DNA from: a candidate division KSB1 bacterium
GTDB taxonomy: Bacteria; Zhuqueibacterota; Zhuqueibacteria; Zhuqueibacterales; Zhuqueibacteraceae
Length of the DNA: 64,000 nt
Reading direction: 5' to 3'
Assembly (NCBI GenBank): GCA_034506175.1
Contig: JAPDQB010000008.1
Coordinates: forward strand, 90,181 to 154,180
Positions 8,561-16,774 of this stretch are shown here, one piece after another. The translations under genes and the position numbers were made by a program. The notes beneath the pieces were generated by a model. The model was not told where the DNA came from. It worked only from the letters and a program-made list of their open reading frames with translations, and made no database searches. Positions within the stretch are counted from its first letter, which is position 1. The number at the start of each line of letters is the position of its first letter.

Positions 8561-10021
8561 ATGAAACTTTCGCTCCGTCAAAGGCTGATCATCACCCATC
8601 TTTTTCTGCTCGTCGTGGTGACTGTCGCCGCCGGCCTCATTATTACCTACCAGGTGCAGCAGTATTACAAGTCCCGTCTCTTCGCGCAATTGAGAACCCA
8701 GCTTGACGGCATGGAATACTTTTTGGGAACCACGAGTTTCAGCTTTGACCATGATCGCCTGAATTATGAACAATTGGCCGGCTTCGCACGCGCCAGCCAG
8801 ATGCGGCTGACTTTGATTGACTCGGCGGGCATCGTTTTGTTCGAATCCAATGTTTCGCCGGATTCTCTCCGTTTTATTGAAAATCATCTGCACCGGCCGG
8901 AGGTGCAAATGGCGCTTCAAGAGGGCATTGGCCACGACGAACGTTTGAGCGCGACGGTGAAGCAGCGCTTGTTTTATGTGGCTAAAAGAATACAATTGCC
9001 CTTCAAAAATACCGGCTTCCTGGCACGCATGCAGGTGATTTGTCTCGCCATTCCACTCGCCGAGGTGGAGCGCACGCTGAAAGAAATGCGTTGGAGCATT
9101 TTCGCCGGCGGCGGCCTGGCGCTGCTCATCATCGGTTTCGTCAGCTTCATGGTCTCGAGCCGGTTGACGATGCCGATTCGCGAGCTGGCAAAAGTCGCTG
9201 AATCAGTCAAACGCGGCGATACTGAGGCGCATTTCAAACATCATGCGGACGACGAGCTGGGCGAGTTGGCGGATTTGCTGAACGAAATGCTGGCCAAATT
9301 GCGCCAAGATTGGCAAAAAATCCAAAAGCTGGAAACGATGCGCAGCCAGTTTCTCGGCAACGTTTCGCACGAATTGCGCACGCCGATTTTTGCGGTGCAG
9401 GGATACCTCGAAACTTTGCTGGAAGACAACGTCGAGAACCCTCAGGTGCGAAAAGACTTCATCGAAAAAGCCCACCGCCAGGCCGCGCGCCTCAACAATT
9501 TGCTCGCCGATCTCATCGATATTTCGCGCATCGAATCCGGTGAAATGAAAATGAGCTTTCGCTATTTCGATCTGCATGACTGGTTAAAGAAGCAAGTGGC
9601 GGAGATGCAAGCTGTTGCCCATGAATACAACGTCGCGCTGGCGCTGGTCAATTCGGAATCTCGCCGGCCGCTTTCCGTTCTCGGCGATCGCGAGCGGTTG
9701 GCGCAAGTCATGACCAATCTTATTACTAACGCGATCAAGTATAACGTGCCGGGCGGCAAAGTCGACGTCGGCTATCGCGAATCTGCCGATCATGTCGAAA
9801 TTTTTGCTGCGGATACCGGCCGCGGCATTCCGGCGGAACACCTTCCCAGAATTTTCGAGCGTTTTTATCGCGTCGACAAAGAACGCTCGCGCGCCGTCGG
9901 CGGCACCGGCCTGGGCCTCGCCATCGTCAAGCACATCGTCGAAGCGCACGACAGCGCAGTCAAAGTGCAGAGCGAGTTGGGCAAAGGGTCGATATTTAGT
10001 TTTGTGTTGAAGAAGAAGTAA
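8561..10021 (+). CDS. Membrane sensor histidine kinase (PhoR/ResE-like)
   Basis: 486 residues. Seen: a first membrane helix (residues ~10-30), an extracytoplasmic sensor domain to about residue 180, a second membrane helix (GGGLALLIIGFVSFMV), a HAMP linker, a HisKA dimerisation domain with phosphoacceptor H270 in NVSHELRTP, and a HATPase_c domain with N, G1 and G2 boxes (TNLITNAIKYN, AADTGRGIP, GGTGLGLAIVKHI). It autophosphorylates H270 and passes the phosphate to D52 of the regulator encoded just upstream. The ligand of the periplasmic domain cannot be inferred. Confidence 0.93.
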   Translation: MKLSLRQRLIITHLFLLVVVTVAAGLIITYQVQQYYKSRLFAQLRTQLDGMEYFLGTTSFSFDHDRLNYEQLAGFARASQMRLTLIDSAGIVLFESNVSPDSLRFIENHLHRPEVQMALQEGIGHDERLSATVKQRLFYVAKRIQLPFKNTGFLARMQVICLAIPLAEVERTLKEMRWSIFAGGGLALLIIGFVSFMVSSRLTMPIRELAKVAESVKRGDTEAHFKHHADDELGELADLLNEMLAKLRQDWQKIQKLETMRSQFLGNVSHELRTPIFAVQGYLETLLEDNVENPQVRKDFIEKAHRQAARLNNLLADLIDISRIESGEMKMSFRYFDLHDWLKKQVAEMQAVAHEYNVALALVNSESRRPLSVLGDRERLAQVMTNLITNAIKYNVPGGKVDVGYRESADHVEIFAADTGRGIPAEHLPRIFERFYRVDKERSRAVGGTGLGLAIVKHIVEAHDSAVKVQSELGKGSIFSFVLKKK

Positions 10022-10124
10022 TACCGTATTTTGTACTTGCGCTTTTGACAAGCTTTGCTTAACTTATTTTAGCTTGACAAGAATATCAGGCTCGCGCTCA
10101 AAACCCATAAAGGGAGAAATTCAA

Positions 10125-10547
10125 ATGCGCAAAAACTTAACATTCGGACTTGCTTTTGCGGCGCTATTTTTCCTTTGGGACACAGCACACGCGCAAGATA
10201 AAGCTTTTCAAGCGGAAGTGCTGCAAAAGCTCAAGGAAATAGATAATAGGTTTAATGCGCTGGAAAATCGGCTGAATGACATGGACAAGCGCTATGAAGT
10301 CCGTTTTGCAACCCTCGAAACCAAGCTTGAAGCGGTGAACCAACGCATCGATGACAAGTTCAACTTGATCGTTGGATTGCTGGGGCTCCTCGCTGCATTG
10401 CTTGCTTTGCCTTATGCTCCAAGACTGCTGGAGAGATTCAAAGCTCCGCCTGACAACAAAAAAGAATTCCAACGCATACAGGAACAAATTGAACAAATCA
10501 AAGCCCAATTAGCCCAGCTTTCGCCGCCAATGCGGCCCACGCCGTGA
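10125..10547 (+). CDS. Exported coiled-coil protein with C-terminal membrane anchor
   Basis: 140 residues. Seen: a cleavable signal peptide (FGLAFAALFFLWDTAHAQ), a heptad-patterned helix from residue ~25 to ~85 (LQKLKEIDNRFNALENRLND and similar), one membrane helix (IVGLLGLLAALLALPYAP) and a charged tail. GGGAGAAATTCAA before the ATG at 10125 supports this start over an in-frame ATG at 10074. It lies downstream of the histidine kinase but 100 bp away. Small coiled-coil, tail-anchored proteins of this kind often have structural or scaffold roles; no family was recognised. Confidence 0.65.
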   Translation: MRKNLTFGLAFAALFFLWDTAHAQDKAFQAEVLQKLKEIDNRFNALENRLNDMDKRYEVRFATLETKLEAVNQRIDDKFNLIVGLLGLLAALLALPYAPRLLERFKAPPDNKKEFQRIQEQIEQIKAQLAQLSPPMRPTP

Positions 10548-10565
10548 ACTTACTCCCCTTCAAAA

Positions 10566-10832
10566 TTGGAACAGACTCAAATATCGTCCCGCCTTAAAGA
10601 AATGTGGCAGGCGCTTACGTTTGAAGAAAAAAGCGAATTGGAAACATTTGCCGCTTTTCTCTTGACGCGACGAGGCTTGAAGCAAGATCAATTAATAACC
10701 GACGATATTTCGACCAAAGAACTTATTCACCTGGTTATGGCAGGTGGCAGTTTCGATTGGTTGGATGATCCACGTGAGGATGTTTATTCTGAGAAAGATG
10801 GCGAGGAAATAGAATGGCCAAGCAAGTCATAA
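10566..10832 (+). CDS. Antitoxin-like partner of a MazF/PemK-type toxin
   Basis: 88 acidic residues with no recognised DNA-binding domain. Seen: two predicted helices (RLKEMWQALTFEEKSELETF) followed by a strongly acidic C-terminus (DWLDDPREDVYSEKDGEEIEW). Such tails wrap and block the toxin in many type II pairs. The start is uncertain: TTG at 10566 is used, and ATG at 10602 is an alternative. It overlaps the ATG of the following toxin gene at 10814. Gene order, size and overlap are those of an antitoxin-toxin operon. The assignment comes from the neighbour rather than from similarity of this protein. Confidence 0.5.
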   Translation: MEQTQISSRLKEMWQALTFEEKSELETFAAFLLTRRGLKQDQLITDDISTKELIHLVMAGGSFDWLDDPREDVYSEKDGEEIEWPSKS

Positions 10833-11174
10833 AAGCGAGGCAGCGTTATACTGGTTCGCTATCCATTTACGGATTTGTCCGGTTCAAATGTTCGCCCAGC
10901 GCTTGCTTTAACTCCCGATGACTTGTTGTCTCAAATGGATGACGCGCTTTTTCTTTTTATATCTTCGACTATCCCGCTCAATCTCCTACCGACTGACCTC
11001 GTGCTCAGAAAAGATCATCCTGATTTTGCACAAACAGGTCTACACTTCGACTCGACTTTCAGGACGCACAAGCTTGCCCTATTGGAAAAATCCCTCGTGT
11101 TGCGCCATGGTCGAGTCACCGATTCGCTAATGCAAGAAATCGAGAATAAATTACGCCTTGCTTTGGGGCTTTAG
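10814..11174 (+). pseudogene. MazF/PemK-family toxin interrupted by a frameshift
   Basis: From the ATG at 10814 the frame reads MAKQVIKAR and then degenerates. One base later (from 10836) the other frame reads RGSVILVRYPFTDLSGSNVR and runs to the stop at 11174 with the C-terminal pattern RTHKLALLEKS ... ENKLRLALGL. The two pieces join into a MazF/PemK toxin of about 119 residues, including the YPFTDLSGSxxRP signature of these mRNA interferases. A single inserted base near AAAAGCG (10831-10837) explains the break. The body could still start at the TTG at 10875, but it would lose the first beta-strand. It is either a genuine inactivation, a sequencing error or a programmed slip. Confidence 0.7.
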
Positions 11175-11419
11175 CCTCATTATGCCAAACACATTCCCAA
11201 AAATAAAAAACAACGCGGCTATTTTCCCAACCTTGCGAAAAGAGCTTCCCGCGCAACAATTTTGATCGCACCTAATCAGTTGAAAAACAAGGGCCGGTTT
11301 TCGGGTTAAATTTGGCACACGAATTGACTACAGTAAGGCCAGAGCATAAAATGCTTTTTCTTTTGGTTTGATCTATGAGTCTTTGCTCATATAGTCAATA
11401 AATCATATCGAGGTGTCAC
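11175..11419 (+). promoter_or_regulatory. Promoter and ArsR-type operator of the arsenic operon
   Basis: TTGACT (11324-11329) and TAAAAT (11347-11352) are separated by exactly 17 bp, a near-consensus sigma-70 promoter. Downstream, TATGAG (11374-11379) and CTCATA (11386-11391) form an inverted repeat with a 6-bp spacer inside CTATGAGTCTTTGCTCATA. This is the type of site bound by ArsR/SmtB repressors, placed to block initiation. A sigma-54-like TGGCAC-N5-TTGAC (11313-11328) overlaps but lacks the GC of the -12 box. No gene lies in this gap. Confidence 0.65.
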
Positions 11420-11671
11420 ATGAAAATCCAAATTTTTGGCCCAGGCTGCATGAATTGCCAAACCCTCGAACAGCGCACGCGGCGCGCCGCCGCGGAGCTG
11501 GGTATTGTGGCAGAATTTGAGAAAGTAACCGACTATTTGCAGATTGCCGAATCCGGCATTTTGCGCACGCCGGGCCTGGCGATTGACGGTCAGATCGTCA
11601 GTCAAGGCCGCGTCAATACGGTGGCAGAAATCAAAACCATGCTGCAACAATTTTCAGCCGCTGCGAGGTGA
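11420..11671 (+). CDS. Small thioredoxin-fold redox protein (first of the operon)
   Basis: 83 residues, belonging to the minimal CxxC thioredoxin-like group. Seen: beta-strand KIQIFGPGC, redox motif C11-M-N-C14, cis-Pro segment RTPGLAIDG and the final helix. It should be cytoplasmic. Members of this group are commonly found beside arsenic and other metalloid permeases and are presumed to reduce or hand over the ligand. It overlaps the permease coding start region and is the first gene after the operator at 11374-11391. A paralogue lies at 13333-13569. Confidence 0.85.
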   Translation: MKIQIFGPGCMNCQTLEQRTRRAAAELGIVAEFEKVTDYLQIAESGILRTPGLAIDGQIVSQGRVNTVAEIKTMLQQFSAAAR

Positions 11672-11676
11672 TCAAA

Positions 11677-12864
11677 ATGGCCGAGTATATTCAAGCATTA
11701 CGATTACGCTGGCGAGACTGGCAATTGGCCTTCTTCAGCGAAACCGTGGAAGAATGGAAAAAATTCTTCTGGCTCATGGCCGCGTTTCTGGCCTTTTATT
11801 TCTTGCCCATCACTTCGACTGACGCCACCCGCGCGTTGGCCGGCGGGTTGGCGTTGCTGCAAGAGTATGCGCGCCGGCACGTGCTCACCTGTTTGGTGCC
11901 GGCCTTTTTTATCGCCGGCGGCATCGCGGTTTATGTGAAGAAAGACTCGATTCTGCAATTGCTCGGGCCGATGGCGAAAAAATACATCGCCTATCCCGTC
12001 GCGGCAGTTTCCGGTGGGTTGTTGGCAGTTTGCTCATGCACGATTTTGCCGTTGTTCGCCGGCATCTACAAGCGCGGCGCCGGCATCGGTCCGGCCGCAG
12101 CGTTTCTGTTCTCCGGGCCGGCGGTCAATGTCACGGCCATCATTCTCACTTCCTCGGTGCTCGGCTTCGACTTTGCGATGGGGCGTTTGCTCTTCGCGAT
12201 GACGATTGCCATTCTCGCCGGCATCGTCATGATGCTGCTCTTCCGCGAGCACGACCAAAAAAACAGCAAGGGCTTCGCAACGGGCGGCGTTGAGGAAGCA
12301 TCTTATTCCGCCGCCGCAGTCATCGCGTTCTTTGTGCTGCAACTGGTCATTCTGGTCGTCTTCGGCCTCGGCATCGCGCAAGGATTGAAGTATGCGATTG
12401 CCGGCATTGCGCTGCTGGGCTTGTTGGCGCTGGCCTTTCTCAAGTTTTCAGCCGAAGACAATCGCCGCTGGATTGCCGAGACGTGGGATCTTTCCAAGAA
12501 AATCATGCCATATCTGTTCGTCGGCATCTTTCTCGCCGGCGCCATCGGCGAGATTCTGCCGCAACGCTGGGTGACGGCGACGGTCGGCGGCAACTCGCTC
12601 ACCGCGAACGCCATCGCCTCGGTCTCCGGCGCGCTGATGTATTTCGCCACGCTCACGGAAGTTCCCATCATCCAAAAGCTCATGCAGCTCGGTATGGGCC
12701 GCGGCCCGGCGATGACGCTGTTTCTCACCGGCAACGCATTGAGCATTCCGAGCATGATGGTGCTGTTCAAACTGATGGGCGCAAAGCAGGCGATGACTTA
12801 CATTCTCACGGTTGTCGTGCTGTCCATCGTCGCCGGACTGCTGTGGGGAAGTTTTTCTTTATAA
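11677..12864 (+). CDS. ArsP/DUF318-family permease
   Basis: 395 residues with two repeated multi-helix halves of the PF03773 permease type. Seen: HVLTCLVPAFFIAGG, the conserved pore motif AVCSCTILPLFAGIYKRGAG followed by FLFSGPAVN, and in the second half TEVPIIQKLM and FLTGNALSIPSMM. Known members export trivalent organoarsenicals or are otherwise linked to metalloid resistance. The VCSC cysteines are candidate ligands for As(III). GTG at 11668 overlaps the thioredoxin stop, but ATG at 11677 with AGGTG upstream is the better start. A truncated relative lies at 17113-17283 at the end of the same region. Confidence 0.88.
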   Translation: MAEYIQALRLRWRDWQLAFFSETVEEWKKFFWLMAAFLAFYFLPITSTDATRALAGGLALLQEYARRHVLTCLVPAFFIAGGIAVYVKKDSILQLLGPMAKKYIAYPVAAVSGGLLAVCSCTILPLFAGIYKRGAGIGPAAAFLFSGPAVNVTAIILTSSVLGFDFAMGRLLFAMTIAILAGIVMMLLFREHDQKNSKGFATGGVEEASYSAAAVIAFFVLQLVILVVFGLGIAQGLKYAIAGIALLGLLALAFLKFSAEDNRRWIAETWDLSKKIMPYLFVGIFLAGAIGEILPQRWVTATVGGNSLTANAIASVSGALMYFATLTEVPIIQKLMQLGMGRGPAMTLFLTGNALSIPSMMVLFKLMGAKQAMTYILTVVVLSIVAGLLWGSFSL

Positions 12865-12870
12865 AGATGA

Positions 12871-12946
12871 CGTAGCCTTCGCCCCTTGTGGGCGGTTGTC
12901 ACAAACCAGTCTTTGAATAACGACCCACAAGGGGTCGCGACTACGG
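12871..12946. repeat. Palindromic repeat between permease and arsR
   Basis: CCCCTTGTGGG (12882-12892) and CCCACAAGGGG (12924-12934) form an 11-bp inverted repeat. It is nested within a longer imperfect palindrome that begins CGTAG and ends CTACG. It resembles a REP-type element and could attenuate the operon transcript or stabilise upstream mRNA. No T-run follows. Confidence 0.6.
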
Positions 12947-12962
12947 ATAACGGAGTGCAGCC

Positions 12963-13283
12963 ATGTCCAAAACCGCTTATGATTTCAAAGCCGCCGTCCT
13001 CAAAGCGCTGGCGCATCCCAATCGCCTGCGCATTCTCGAAGCGCTGCGTTGTGATCGCAAAGTTTGCAACTGCGAGATCGGCCCCAAACTCGGGTTGGAA
13101 CAGTCGAACCTCTCGCGGCATCTGCTGGCGCTCTCGGAAGCCGGATTGGTGGTGGCGCGCAAAGACGGCGTGCGCATGATGTATCGAGTCACCGATCCGC
13201 GCGTGTTCAAAGTTCTGGATTTGGTTGGCGAGATGATCAAGAAACAGTTTGTTGAGCGCGCCGAGTTGCTGGAAATCTTATGA
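12963..13283 (+). CDS. arsR: ArsR/SmtB-family metalloregulator
   Basis: 106 residues, typical of the family. Seen: helix-turn-helix EIGPKLGLEQSNLSRHLLAL, a wing (DGVRMMYRVTDP), and three cysteines C30, C35 and C37 (LRC ... VCNC) at the start of the recognition region. This is where E. coli ArsR binds As(III) through its CxC sites. It should repress the operon by binding the inverted repeat at 11374-11391 and release on binding As(III) or Sb(III). It lies inside the operon, not at its head, separated from the permease by a palindromic repeat. Confidence 0.92.
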   Translation: MSKTAYDFKAAVLKALAHPNRLRILEALRCDRKVCNCEIGPKLGLEQSNLSRHLLALSEAGLVVARKDGVRMMYRVTDPRVFKVLDLVGEMIKKQFVERAELLEIL

Positions 13284-13332
13284 CGACGTGCTGGGCTTAT
13301 AAAGAAAAATTGTAACTCGAGGAGTCAAACTC

Positions 13333-13569
13333 ATGACCGTGAAAATCCTGGGCGTCGGCTGCCCGAAATGCAAAACCCTGGAAGCGCGAGTCAAGAACGT
13401 GGCCCGGCAGCATGAAATTCCCTGCGAGATTCAAAAGGTCACGGATTTGTCGCAAATCATGGGCTATGGCGTGATGATGACGCCCGGCCTGGTCATCAAC
13501 GAGCAGCTCAAAAGCGCGGGCGCCATTCCCAGCGATACGCAAATTCTGCAATGGCTGCGGGAGGTGTGA
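13333..13569 (+). CDS. Small thioredoxin-fold redox protein (second)
   Basis: 78 residues. Seen: strand KILGVGCPKC with redox motif C11-P-K-C14, the TPGLVINE cis-Pro segment, and a terminal helix QILQWL. It is paralogous to the product of 11420-11671 (same motif spacing, GxGCxxC start). AGGAG lies at good distance before the ATG. The next gene starts one base after its stop. Two such proteins in one operon suggest either different partners or different metalloid species. Confidence 0.87.
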   Translation: MTVKILGVGCPKCKTLEARVKNVARQHEIPCEIQKVTDLSQIMGYGVMMTPGLVINEQLKSAGAIPSDTQILQWLREV

Positions 13570-13570
13570 C

Positions 13571-13996
13571 ATGCACAAGAAAATCGTTTTAGCTATCATA
13601 CTAATCGCTGGTTTTTTCGTCGCCTCTTGCGGCCAGCAAAAATCGCAAAACCAAACGGCTCCTGCCAACAGCGCGGCTCCACACCGTTCGAACAATGTCG
13701 CAAAAATAACTTTTGTGGAATTAGGCTCGGTGAATTGCATCCCTTGCAAGGCCATGCAGCCGGTGATGCACTCGATTGCCCAAAAGTACGGCGAGCAAAT
13801 TCAGGTGGTTTTCTACGACGTCTGGACGCCGGCGCAGCAGTACTATGCTCGCGACTTCAACATTCGCCTGATTCCGACGCAGGTGTTTCTGGATCAAAAC
13901 GGCAATGAAATTTTACGCCACCAGGGCTTCTTCGCGGAAGAGGAAATCGACCGGTTTTTGCAGGCGCAAGGCTTGAAAGTTTTGCAAAGATTGTGA
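13571..13996 (+). CDS. Lipoprotein thioredoxin (TlpA/TrxA-like)
   Basis: 141 residues. Seen: a lipoprotein signal peptide with lipobox FVASC (Cys19), then a thioredoxin domain with active site C-I-P-C in GSVNCIPCKAM, and the cis-Pro segment IRLIPTQVFLD. It should be anchored in the periplasm or outer membrane face and act as a thiol-disulphide exchanger. The following CcdA-like protein could supply its electrons from the cytoplasm. Its place within an arsenic operon suggests that it keeps periplasmic thiols or the metalloid reduced. That role is inference. Confidence 0.88.
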   Translation: MHKKIVLAIILIAGFFVASCGQQKSQNQTAPANSAAPHRSNNVAKITFVELGSVNCIPCKAMQPVMHSIAQKYGEQIQVVFYDVWTPAQQYYARDFNIRLIPTQVFLDQNGNEILRHQGFFAEEEIDRFLQAQGLKVLQRL

Positions 13997-14003
13997 GGCG
14001 CTT

Positions 14004-14705
14004 ATGATTGCGGAAATTTTTGCCGCCTTGAGCCAGGCGTTGGCAGGCAGTTTCGGCATCGCACTGCTGGCCGCGCTGGCGTGGGGCGTGCTCAGCATCT
14101 TGCTGAGTCCGTGCCATCTCTCCAGCATCCCGCTCATCATCGGCTACATCAACACGCAGGGGCAAGTCAGCGCCAAGCGCTCGTTCAATCTCTCGGCAAT
14201 TTTTGCGCTGGGTGTGCTGATCACCATCGCGCTCATCGGCATCATCACTGCGGCATTGGGTCGATTAATGGGCGACGTCGGCACGATCGGCAACTTGTTG
14301 GTGGCCGGCGTTTTTCTGGTCATTGGCCTGTACTTGATGGACGTGCTGCGCTTCTCGTGGGAGGCCGGACCGAAACTGCAAACGCGACTCAAAGGCGTTG
14401 GCGGCGCCATGACCTTGGGCCTGCTCTTCGGCATTGGCCTCGGACCATGCACCTTCGCCTACATGGCGCCGGTATTGGGCGCGGTGTTTCATCTTTCGCA
14501 AACCAGCATCATCCAAGCCAATTCCCTGTTGCTGGCGTTTGGCCTCGGCCACGTTGCGGTGATTGTGGGCGCCGGCTCTTTTGGCAATTGGGTGCAACGT
14601 TATCTCAACTGGATGGACAACTCCCGCGGCCTGGTCATCGTCAAGCGCGTCTGCGGGGCGTTGGTGCTGGCCGGCGGAATTTATTTGATTGCAAACACCG
14701 TTTGA
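14004..14705 (+). CDS. CcdA/DsbD-like transmembrane thiol-electron transporter
   Basis: 233 residues with six predicted membrane helices. Seen: the N-terminal LSPCHLSSIPLIIGYI motif and the second half GIGLGPCTFAYMAPVLG, each with the Pro-Cys pair characteristic of the CcdA/DsbD membrane domain. Known relatives pass electrons from cytoplasmic thioredoxin to periplasmic partners for cytochrome c maturation or disulphide isomerisation. Directly preceded (7 bp) by the lipoprotein thioredoxin, which is its likely electron acceptor. The cytoplasmic CxxC proteins of the operon may be the donors. Confidence 0.87.
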   Translation: MIAEIFAALSQALAGSFGIALLAALAWGVLSILLSPCHLSSIPLIIGYINTQGQVSAKRSFNLSAIFALGVLITIALIGIITAALGRLMGDVGTIGNLLVAGVFLVIGLYLMDVLRFSWEAGPKLQTRLKGVGGAMTLGLLFGIGLGPCTFAYMAPVLGAVFHLSQTSIIQANSLLLAFGLGHVAVIVGAGSFGNWVQRYLNWMDNSRGLVIVKRVCGALVLAGGIYLIANTV

Positions 14706-14778
14706 CAATGCGCGAACCGATCCCGAAGTCCATCGCGCGAAAGTCCGACTTCACAATTCATATTGAAAGGAGTCAAAA

Positions 14779-15879
14779 ATGAAATTGGTCCGCATCTTGG
14801 AAAAACTTCAGGATTTCAAATCCCTTCCCTTCTTTGTCATCATCAGCATGGTGATCGGCATCGGCAAAATCTACGGCATCTCCAACTTCGAGCTGACGCC
14901 GCCTATTGGCGCCATCGTTTCGATTTTTCAAGGCACATACACTTTTTCGCTGGCCAACACGCTGGCGCTCGGTGTCGTCGTCGGCTTGTTTCTGATGATG
15001 TATCCGGCCATGACCAACATCAAGTTTGAAGATCTTGGACGCTCACTAAAATCGCCCAAGCAATTGTTGGTGGTGCTGTTTTTCAATTTTGCCATCGCGC
15101 CGTTTTGGATGCTGTTGCTGGCCAATTTCTTTTTGACCCCCGGCAGTGATTTTCACACCGGCTTGGTGCTCTACGGCCTCGCGCCCTGCATCGCCATGGT
15201 GATCATCTTCACCTTTCTCTCCTTCGGCAACACCGCGATGGCCATCGTGTTGGTCGCGCTTAATTCCATTCTGCAGATGATTCTGATTCCGGTTTACGCC
15301 AAGTGGCTCTTGGGCGAAGTGAGTTTTGACGTTTGGCTGGTGGCCGAAAGCGTGGTGCTCTATCTCGGCATTCCCCTGGTGGCGGGATTTTTCACGCGGC
15401 GCTGGGGCGTGAAAAAATATGGCGAAGAAGGCTTCAAAAAAGTGAAAACCTATCTCGACAGCCTCTCGATTATCGGTTTGCTCTTCACCCTCATCGTCAT
15501 GTTCGCGCTCAAGGGCGATCTCATCGTCGCGGAGCCTGGCATCATCCTCAAGCTGGCGGTGCCGATGACGCTGTTCTTCTGGAGCATCTTCGTTGTCGTT
15601 TATCTGGTGGGATGGAAACTGGGATTCAACTATAAGGATGCAACGGCGGTCGCGTTCAACTCCACCGGCCGCGATTTTGAAATTGCCATCGCCATTGCCA
15701 TCACCGCGTTCAATCCGACGGTGGCGCTGGCAACGGTGGTCGGCCCGCTCATCGAAGTGCCGGTGATGCTGGTGCTGGTGTGGTTTGCGCGCGCGACGCG
15801 GCAACGCCTGTTCGGCGAAGCCGTCGAGCCGGTCGCAGTGGTTGCTGCGACTCCCAAATTGGAAAGGAAGGTGGCTTGA
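14779..15879 (+). CDS. ACR3-type arsenite efflux permease
   Basis: 366 residues with about ten membrane helices. Seen: MMYPAMTNIKFEDL in the second helix-loop region, LYGLAPCIAMVIIFTFLSFG containing the essential cysteine of ACR3 proteins, and AVAFNSTGRDFEIAIAIAI, which resembles the conserved (S/T)xNxFELA region. ACR3 carriers extrude As(OH)3 by proton exchange. The canonical APCTAMVFVWS is changed to APCIAMVIIFT, so this is a divergent member, and specificity for another metalloid is possible. A strong AAGGAG precedes the ATG. No arsenate reductase (ArsC) is in the operon. Confidence 0.85.
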   Translation: MKLVRILEKLQDFKSLPFFVIISMVIGIGKIYGISNFELTPPIGAIVSIFQGTYTFSLANTLALGVVVGLFLMMYPAMTNIKFEDLGRSLKSPKQLLVVLFFNFAIAPFWMLLLANFFLTPGSDFHTGLVLYGLAPCIAMVIIFTFLSFGNTAMAIVLVALNSILQMILIPVYAKWLLGEVSFDVWLVAESVVLYLGIPLVAGFFTRRWGVKKYGEEGFKKVKTYLDSLSIIGLLFTLIVMFALKGDLIVAEPGIILKLAVPMTLFFWSIFVVVYLVGWKLGFNYKDATAVAFNSTGRDFEIAIAIAITAFNPTVALATVVGPLIEVPVMLVLVWFARATRQRLFGEAVEPVAVVAATPKLERKVA

Positions 15880-15880
15880 C

Positions 15881-16774
15881 ATGTTCAAGAAAATTTTATT
15901 TCCCACCGATTTCGGCGAATTCGCCGGCCATTTGTCGATGTGCCTGGCCGACTTGCAGACCGCCGGACTCGAAGAAGTGGTTCTATTGCATGTGATCGAC
16001 GTGGACGAGCTCAATCGCAATTTGCTGGCCTCGTTTCGCGAGGCCGATGAAGCCCGCCATCGCGAGATTGCACACATCAAATTGGCGGAACAAGTTCAGA
16101 CTTTGCAAAAACGTGGTGTGCAGGTCAAAGCGCTGGTCACCACCGGCATTCCCAGCAACGAGATCGTGCGCATGGCCGAGGCGGAAAAAGTTTCGCTCAT
16201 TCTCGGCGGCACCCAGCGCCGGCGCGGCAAAGAGGAAGACAAGCTGGATACTACCACCAGCCGCGTGATTCGCAAAAGCAAACTGCCGGTGTTGGTGATC
16301 AAGCTGACGGAAGAGGAAATGGCATCGCCTTCACGCTGCGACAAGTTCTGCCACCGGCTCTTCAGCAAAGTGCTCTACCCGACCGATTGGTCGGAGTGCG
16401 CGAAAGCAACGCTGGAACAGGTGACCAAGTTGCATGAAGTCACCGGCCAGGTCGTCGTCAGTCACGTCATGGACCAGCGCGGGCTGCGCCTCGTCGACGC
16501 GGCGAAGATCGAAGAGTTCCGCCAAAACGATTTGCGCCGGCTGGAAGAGGTGAAAGCCGAGCTCAAGCAGCGCGGCTTCTCTGTTCACACCCATTTGCAC
16601 GTCGGCAGCCCGTTTGTCGAGATCAACCGCGTCGCCGATGAGGAGAACGTTTCTCTCATCGTCATCGGCAAGAAAGGCAAAACCAATTTGAAGGAAATGC
16701 TTTGGGGCAGCACCTCCGAGCAGGTGTTGCGCCACAGCAATCGCTCGGTGCTGGTGTATTATTGTTGTGATTAG
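15881..16774 (+). CDS. Tandem universal stress protein (two UspA domains)
   Basis: 297 residues in two UspA units. Unit one starts FKKILFPTDFGEFA; unit two starts FSKVLYPTDWSECA near residue 165. The second carries the ATP-binding pattern GKKGKTNLKEMLWGSTSEQ, matching G-x2-G-x9-G(S/T). The first has GGTQRRRGKEED and looks degenerate. The ATG at 15881 follows the ACR3 stop by one base with GGAAAGGAAGG upstream, so it is the last gene of the operon. Usp proteins are cytoplasmic stress responders; metal-resistance operons often contain one. Confidence 0.9.
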   Translation: MFKKILFPTDFGEFAGHLSMCLADLQTAGLEEVVLLHVIDVDELNRNLLASFREADEARHREIAHIKLAEQVQTLQKRGVQVKALVTTGIPSNEIVRMAEAEKVSLILGGTQRRRGKEEDKLDTTTSRVIRKSKLPVLVIKLTEEEMASPSRCDKFCHRLFSKVLYPTDWSECAKATLEQVTKLHEVTGQVVVSHVMDQRGLRLVDAAKIEEFRQNDLRRLEEVKAELKQRGFSVHTHLHVGSPFVEINRVADEENVSLIVIGKKGKTNLKEMLWGSTSEQVLRHSNRSVLVYYCCD

